NCBI GenBank assembly: GCA_964017195.1
Contig: OZ024890.1
Span: 18,228,701-18,292,700 of the forward strand
DNA length: 64,000 nucleotides
Direction: 5' to 3'
Origin: Siderastrea radians
Lineage: Eukaryota; Cnidaria; Anthozoa; Scleractinia; Rhizangiidae
The notes under the pieces are model-generated. The model made no database searches. It worked only from the letters and a program-made list of their open reading frames with translations, and was not told the DNA's origin. This document shows, piece by piece, positions 58,601-64,000 of this stretch. How positions within the stretch are numbered: the first letter of the stretch is position 1; every line of letters begins with the position of its first letter. The position numbers and the translations under genes are program-made.

Positions 58601-59763
58601 ACGTCTGCAAATCTATAACTAAAGACGGGGAATTAATAAGCCATATTGATTTGTTACAAAGTTTACTCATTATCTCCAATCTCCCCAGCTGAAAACAGAT
58701 TCAACAGCAGTTTCAATATAGTATCTGACTGTGATGCTTCTCTGTAGATGGCGGTTACCATACTTGCAGAAATAAGGTAATTTGTGTAGAAAGCATCTCA
58801 CTTTTTACTTACACAATAATGAGGTCTTTTAAATAGGGACCTTCAAAAACAGGCCCCACTTCCAAGAAAAAAGCGCATGTTTAAGTTTATTTTCGAAAGC
58901 TTACAGATACGGAGACGCGAAGTGTAATCATTAAGGTTGTTGACCATTGTACATAATTAATTTGCTTGCACGTAAACAAAGAGGGGCAGGACTGCGAATG
59001 GAAAAATTATGTTGAGTTGTGACTAATGTGGTTACAATGTTTTGAACTGACCATGTTTCATTCCGATTAGTCCGTGAAGCAACTTTGTTTGACTGGAACT
59101 TACTTAAAACATAACAACTGTGAAAAGATCAAGTCTTCCTATCGTGCCGGTTGGTTTTCGTCGGTAAACAGCCGAGGCATGTCGTCGAAATTAATACAAT
59201 AGCTAAAAACATGCAATTTTGCAATATTGCTATCACTATGGATACCATTAAGAAATAAATAAATTGAAATATAACTAATGACGCTCTCAGGTTAATGCTA
59301 GAAATGTTAAGATCTTTTCCACCAACTTGAATACATAAGATTAAGTTTATGTTTTCATAAATAAAGGAGTAGCCGGTTTTACCAAAGAATGAAAGTCATC
59401 TTAAAAGACAACACAATTAACACCCGATCAGCAATAAACAAGTGCCTGAATTCTGAAAAAAAATTAGCTGAAAGTCAACCCCATTAAAAAATTATTTTCC
59501 ACTGTGTTTCAATACAGGATTCGTTGACCTCGTAAACAAATGCAAGCAAGATTAATCGACAGTACTACCGGGCTATCACTGACAAAGGAAACACGTTCAT
59601 GTACTTTAATTAGCCCTATGAATTAGCTGTTATACGTAAAGCAAAACGACCAAAATAGAGTTGTTGACTTACCCTCTATAGCAAATGTAGAGGCTTGAAG
59701 CAACGCCAGACAAAATACTCCAAAAAACTGCGGCTTGAAACGTTTAACGAAATGGTACAACAT
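52652..59763 (-). CDS. Small single-Ig type I membrane protein, member C, with PPxY in the tail
   Basis: Four coding exons: 59673-59763, 58379-58618, 54935-55128 and 52652-52858. They total 732 nt, giving 243 residues and a stop. Residues 1-30 form a signal anchor-like leader (FFGVFCLALLQASTFA). The Ig exon (31-110, 240 nt) is shorter than in A and B, with Cys in ATLTCG, Trp in LSWSKDE and Cys in LYVCSA. It is rich in N-glycosylation sequons (NAT, NLS, NIT, NST, NLT, NGS, NSS). The membrane helix is about 131-153. The 90-residue tail includes PPPAY at 203-207, a PPxY motif of the kind bound by WW domains of NEDD4-type ubiquitin ligases. Exon phases match A and B, and the transmembrane exon ends EGQ as A ends HGQ. 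Introns 2 and 3 hold several fold-back elements. Function unknown. Confidence 0.83.
52958..53031. mobile_element. 74-bp hairpin MITE
   Basis: caacctcgttcccagggtctctc and gagagaccctgggaacgaggt flank a short ccgtccccgtcc loop. In intron 3 of Ig gene C. Confidence 0.85.
53249..53766. mobile_element. TTAA-bounded fold-back element, copy 2
   Basis: In intron 3 of Ig gene C. Same length (518 against 519 bp), same TTAA ends and arms as 1493-2011, in reverse orientation. Confidence 0.88.
54220..54887. mobile_element. Fold-back element split by another MITE
   Basis: ggggccgattacatggcgaa at the left mirrors tcaccatgtaatcggcccc at the right, with gcccgggctgaaat repeats inside. The middle is interrupted by the element at 54407-54736. 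Confidence 0.85.
54407..54736. mobile_element. MITE with ggggtgctttccatt ends, nested
   Basis: ggggtgctttccattatgcc and ggcataatggaaagcaccc are inverted. Same family as 9036-9383. It sits inside the outer element at 54220-54887. Confidence 0.85.
55475..56843. mobile_element. 1.4-kb element with agagggtgtcaatggggt ends
   Basis: The motif near 55478 reappears inverted near 56820-56837. Near the right end (about 56705-56815) an about 36-bp unit, tttactgactaaaagggatttttttt, is repeated three to four times. In intron 2 of Ig gene C. No transposase seen. Confidence 0.65.
57489..57692. mobile_element. Fold-back element with tagtataattgctcaggtga ends
   Basis: tagtataattgctcaggtgat at the left mirrors atcacctgagtaattatacta at the right. 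In intron 2 of Ig gene C. Confidence 0.75.
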
Positions 59764-60432
59764 GGCGATGAGTTCTTCCTCAGATGATTTCTTGTATGTC
59801 CTCGAGATGTGGAATTTTTTATTTTATTTTAGGAAGAACACTTTGCGGGTTACAAAATCGAAGTATTTAGGCAAGTCTTGAAACACAAATGATGCCGCTT
59901 CAAAGTAAACGTCCTCTCAAACGATTTGCTACCTTATGCCGACACGGAATATGATTTCAGTATTTAGTGATGAATATGTGATTTGTTTAGTTGATGAACC
60001 GTTTCTGAATCCCCTCAAAACCTCAGAAGTTTCAGACAAAAGTCTATATTTTCGTTATTCGGGACGATTGCTATGCAGATGTAATTTCATCGATGTTTGA
60101 GCCAGTTTTATACCAGAGAGAATCTAGTTAGACAAGTATAAATAAGTATAGACCACAACAAGAGACAATTTCGGTGTAATAATATTACGGTAAGCAATTG
60201 TTATATATTACACAATTCATCACCTTCCATCGAGGAGGTATTCATCACCTTCCATCGAGGAGGTAAATATTGACGAATCAGTGAGCTCTAAAGGAGATGA
60301 AGATTGGACCAAATTGCTTTCCACTTTAAATTCTGTATAGTTTGTGTCTTTGGCTGTGACGTGGAAACTTAAACACACACACGATAAGGAACTTGTCGGG
60401 CAAGAAGGACGTATCGTGTTATTTTTTTTTGT
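59764..60432. other. Upstream region of Ig gene C
   Basis: Likely promoter side of gene C. A 21-bp unit (ttcatcaccttccatcgagga) is duplicated in tandem near 60220-60262. No ORF of note. Confidence 0.45.
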
Positions 60433-60500
60433 TTAAGGACGGTTGCCTCCTTTTGTTACTGCGCATACGTTCTGCGCATCTTGGTTCATTCGACTATCCA

Positions 60501-60534
<34 letters not shown>

Positions 60535-60746
60535 GAGATATTTGATCTTAATTTGGAAAGAAATTGCCAAACATTCTTTGCATTTTTACGCTTTTTTAGA
60601 ATTATGGTTGCTTAAGTATCTCTGAAAAATGCGTGGTTACCCACATTTTTCTTTCCAGATTTCAATAACCCTTGGCAAGATCTACTTTTTCCCCATAGTC
60701 ATAATCTTTGCGAAAATACATCTGTATTAGGAGGCAACGTCCTTAA
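60433..60746. mobile_element. TTAA-bounded fold-back element
   Basis: TTAAggacggttgcctcct at the left mirrors aggaggcaacgtccTTAA at the right. ctgaaaaatgcgtgg and ccacgcatttttcag form inner arms. Confidence 0.82.
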
Positions 60747-60888
60747 GCAAGAGATATTTGTGAAAACTAACACAGTTTCAGGAATGGAATCCCTCTCCCC
60801 GAATTTAGGAAGTTCTCCTTCCTTTCTCCTAGCCTGGCTTCCGTTTCGTATCCAAAAGGTCATTTTGATTCCCCCGAAAATAAAAGGC

Positions 60889-61089
60889 GAGCAGGCTCAC
60901 TAAGAGTGTTATTTGCGCGAGTATCTTGGGGCGGAGCCGCGATTTGCGAGCCCGCGAGCGAAACGAGCCGACGAAAAGACTCGCCCGACTTCTCGCAGAC
61001 GCGCTTCGCTCGCCGGCTCGCAATGCAAATCGCGGCTCCGCACCGCCGCCAAGTTACCCCGCGAATAGGTCAATAAGTGAACCTGCTCG
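60889..61089. mobile_element. GC-rich fold-back element
   Basis: gagcaggctcact mirrors agtgaacctgctc, with inner arms ggagccgcgatttgcgag and ctcgcaatgcaaatcgcggctcc. Confidence 0.78.
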
Positions 61090-61111
61090 TGGGCTATCGT
61101 GGAAGGGGGAG

Positions 61112-61163
61112 GAGAAGATGAGGAAGAAGACGAAGAAGAAGAAGAAGAAGAAGAAGAAGAAGA
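61112..61163. repeat. (GAA)n microsatellite
   Basis: Nearly pure gaa/aag run of about 50 bp. Confidence 0.9.
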
Positions 61164-61611
61164 TCGTTTCCCAGACTTCTTGGTTCCTTTTACATTTTAG
61201 CATTAAAGCATGACTTTACATCATATAACACAGTGAATATTGTCCCTCTTTGTTGAACTAGCAAGTGAAAATGAAAATTTTGTAGCCTCACTTTTCTACT
61301 GAGATACCCCCAATTTCAAGGGAACAAAGACAAAACAGTCCTTTTTGCTCCCTCGTTGTCAGAATATCGGGTCTGAATGCTCTTAACTAGTAATCTTAGT
61401 AAGACAGCATTAGTCTTTCTTTCCAAATACGTTGAACACGTCATACACGCCATACACATAACTTAAAAATAAAAGCTAAATTTTCATGAACACATGGATT
61501 GTAGCATGCACAATTCATCTTGGTGTTGGCGTATCCAGCGGACATGCCATGAACAGATTAACTATTCCTGCTGTTACAGTTCTGTGACTTTAACTTCCTA
61601 TGTGTTACTGG

Positions 61612-61767
61612 AGTGTTTACCGGGTTTAGCGTATTTGACGCATATGAAACGAATGAATTAACTAATGCTACTACACACACAAGTACTACTATCGTGACTA
61701 AGTTTCTCCTGATTGTTAGCGTGTTTACCGGGTTTAACGTCTTTAACGTGTTTAGAATTTACTACTG

Positions 61768-61811
<44 letters not shown>

Positions 61812-61833
61812 GCTACTGCTGCTGCTACTACTG

Positions 61834-61880
<47 letters not shown>

Positions 61881-61998
61881 GCTACTGCTGCTGCTACTAC
61901 TGCTACTACTACTACTACTATTAATAATAATAATAATAATAATTATAATATTATTATTATTATTACTATTTATTATCAATTATTATTACTTATTATTA

Positions 61999-62040
<42 letters not shown>

Positions 62041-62310
62041 AGTAGTAGTAAATTTCTTCTAAACACGTTAAATACGTTAAACCCGGTAAACACGCTAACA
62101 ATCAGGAGAAACTTAGTCACGGTAGTAGTACTTGTGCGTGGTAGTGGCAATAGTAATTCATTCGTTTCATATACGTCAAATACGCTAAACCCGGTAAACA
62201 CTCTACCAACAGCGAGAAAGTCATTCACGATAGTAGTACTTGTGTGTGGAAGTGGCATTAATTAATTCATTCGTTTCATATTATGTCAAATATGCTAAAC
62301 CCGGTAAACA
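61612..62310. repeat. Palindrome around two triplet microsatellites
   Basis: 61612-61755 (gtgtttaccgggtttagcg ... gttaacgtgttta-like) is repeated inverted at about 62055-62195, and a further diverged tandem copy follows to 62310. The centre holds (TAC)n at about 61760-61919, itself made of two copies of a 70-bp block, and then (TTA)n to 62037. Confidence 0.85.
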
Positions 62311-62700
62311 CTTCAAAGACTATTGAAATTTACATCAACTACTTAGCACACTGTAGCACACTGTACACATTTTCTTCCGTTGCCGGCGTGTTTGCCGGTT
62401 TTGCCGTATTTAACGGGTATGGCATGGCTTAATCTAAGGGAACTAAGCCAAATTAGGCGGCGATATTGAGTCCTATTCATCACACAACCTTCATGCATAC
62501 ATTTGGCTAATGCACCTTGCAAAGCTATTGGCTGGGAAAGACAAAGAAACATAAAATGTGTCACTCTTTAGCCAATGGCATGAGATTTGCTATTCTTTAA
62601 GGCTGTTTTTCTTGGCTCCGATTGGTTTATGATTGTGTCTGGTTTGTATTTAAGGGTTAAAAACTTCCAAACGGCCCAGTGCATTGCTCGATTAGGCGAA

Positions 62701-63159
62701 ATGAGCAGACCTTGCTCACAGCTAAATAGCAACGCTATAAGAGATAAGGCAGAGTGCGAAGTCGTGGCAAGGGTGGAAAACCTGTGTTCGATCGTAGCGT
62801 TTAAATGCGTTTGGAGGGTTGACGACGAGAAAATTAAAAACGCGTGGAATTGGGTATGTGAGAAACGGGATGAGTGTGATTCGACTTTATCCAAATTGTA
62901 AGTTTGCTTTTTATTCTCGGCTATTAGCACTTGGAAAAGGGACACTAAGAAGCGAAAAGTCAACAGAAAATCACAAGAAACCAACGAAAGTGACGATTCA
63001 AACGACGAAACTACTCTCGACGCTTCTCAACTGTCATTACCGGGAAAACAAACATTTCCCGCCATATCGTACTGGCTGGCGTGTCAGACAAATAATGGTG
63101 CACCTATAAATTCACTGAAAGTCCAAAAAGCGGTTGGTAGTTGTGGCCTGGAATTTTAA
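62701..63159 (+). pseudogene. Unassigned plus-strand ORF broken by one stop
   Basis: A frame open from 62587 has a likely start at 62701 (MSRPCSQLNSNAI). It is interrupted once by TAA at 62899-62901 and then runs in the same frame to a stop at 63157-63159 (ending KVQKAVGSCGLEF). About 150 codons from the ATG. A tatttaa box lies about 50 bp upstream, with CCAAT-type motifs near 62571 and 62620. The second half is rich in Lys, Ser and Asp. No domain recognised. It could be part of a mobile element that includes the minus-strand recombinase next to it. Confidence 0.35.
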
Positions 63160-63312
63160 TCATCCCTAGCGTCTCGGAAAAGGAATAGTCAAAACGTAGG
63201 CATGCTATGAAATAACTACATAAGTCCATAATAAAGATTTCCTGTTGAGCTTTGCTGTCCGCACAATCTCGAGATTCCAACAAACAGCGTGTACACTAAG
63301 CCAATTCTTTTT

Positions 63313-64000
63313 TTACATGAATTTGAGCTCGGCCCTTTTCTTTAAAGAGTCTGCCATTCTTCCCTCTTGAAATTTGAATTCGGAATCTCTCAAGATGGCA
63401 GTCCATTGTCCAAATCCGTGTTTATCTATCCCTTCTTTTAGAAATTTGTCCTCGTCGGTCGTAAATTTTAAGATCCTACGATGGCTCCGTTGAATGCGCA
63501 AGGGCGTAGTTGAGGAGACAACCTTTTTGGGAGCCATGATTGTTCTTTCTGCAGTTTCAACTAAAGGCGACGAGCTTGAAGTTGAACAGCCAAACCTCGT
63601 GTGGACTTCCTTGTCCACTTCCGATCCCTTAGTACCTTGTAGTTTTTGTAGACACTCGTGGGCCATCGCAGCAACTTCGCACGACCTCTGCTTTTGATAG
63701 TGAACTTTGGCGACGGCTGAACTGTGTTTATGGTCTTCGGACAAAATCCTTTGTTCTTTACTAGTGAGCTGATTAAGGCTTTCCGTTTCGACAATTTGAC
63801 GATAGCGCGTCGGATGAATGTACTTTCCGATTGCATCAAAGACTAGTTTACTCATGACGTCGCCCAATTTGCTGTGTTAGCCTCCAGTTTTCGTGACCAG
63901 AACGAACTCGCACTGGGGTTTTAGCAATGGCCTTACAAAATTGATGTAGCTATCAAGCACCTGCATGCTTGCATCGGTCAGAATTAAGGACTCAATTCCA
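63313..64000 (-). pseudogene. Tyrosine-recombinase-like ORF with C-terminal Myb/SANT-like segment, broken, partial
   Basis: The frame enters from the right edge and runs to a stop at 63313, with one in-frame TAA at 63877-63879. The first part (SYINFVRPLLKPQCEFVLVT, HSKLGDVMSKLV, HPTRYRQIVETESL, EDHKHSSAVAKVHYQKQRS) looks like the C-terminal half of a tyrosine recombinase. The Arg of HPTRYRQ, the His of KHSS and the Tyr of VHYQK would be in the right order for catalytic residues. The last about 55 residues (FTTDEDKFLKEGIDKHGFGQWTAIL) resemble a Myb/SANT DNA-binding domain like those of telomere-repeat binders. The combination suggests a Crypton-like mobile element. The N-terminal part is outside the window. 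The family call is by eye. Confidence 0.5.

Noticed and set aside
61752..61979. Poly-Ser, poly-Thr and poly-Tyr ORFs
   Set aside because: Triplet microsatellite read in several frames.
62899..62928. 30-nt intron joining the two halves of the 62701-63159 ORF
   Set aside because: It has GTAAGT and TTAG ends, but 30 nt is too short for an animal intron; a single stop mutation explains it better.

Overview
The window is eukaryotic nuclear DNA, most likely from a cnidarian and probably an anthozoan such as a stony coral. The evidence is intron-rich metazoan genes with GT-AG introns, protein sequences close to vertebrate PARP2 and PRPF4B, a cluster of small immunoglobulin receptors, a Tx1/L1-type LINE, tRNA-derived SINEs and many short fold-back DNA transposons. 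The species is inferred, not proven. All five genes I can assemble are on the minus strand. I joined exons by hand and checked that splice phases agree and total lengths are whole codons. || Layout. (1) 157-8869: 5' part of a PARP2-like poly(ADP-ribose) polymerase with two N-terminal WWE domains before the WGR domain; its catalytic exons lie beyond the left edge. (2) About 8.9-15 kb: no gene, several fold-back elements. (3) 15246-25861: a complete 10-exon PRPF4B (PRP4 splicing kinase) gene of 886 codons. One intron-exon junction has been amplified into an eight-copy 69-bp array that repeats the splice acceptor. (4) 26-34 kb: repeat-rich, with an inverted fragment of the PRPF4B exon, a SINE interrupted by a small DNA element, and a 4.8-kb LINE flanked by an unusually long 213-bp direct repeat. 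(5) 34161-59763: three tandem genes for small single-Ig type I membrane proteins. Each has four coding exons (signal peptide, one Ig exon, transmembrane exon, tail exon) with the same phase-1 boundaries around the Ig exon. Their cytoplasmic tails differ: two end like PDZ ligands and one carries a PPxY motif. (6) 60-64 kb: fold-back elements, a palindrome with triplet microsatellites, a plus-strand ORF broken by one stop, and at the right edge a broken tyrosine-recombinase-like ORF with a C-terminal Myb/SANT-like segment. || PARP2 and PRPF4B are conserved nuclear housekeeping genes (DNA-damage ADP-ribosylation, spliceosome activation) with no evident link to each other. The Ig cluster is the most promising candidate for an undescribed system: it looks like a locally duplicated cell-surface receptor family that keeps its architecture while its tails diverge. 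Its function, for example in recognition or immunity, is inference only.
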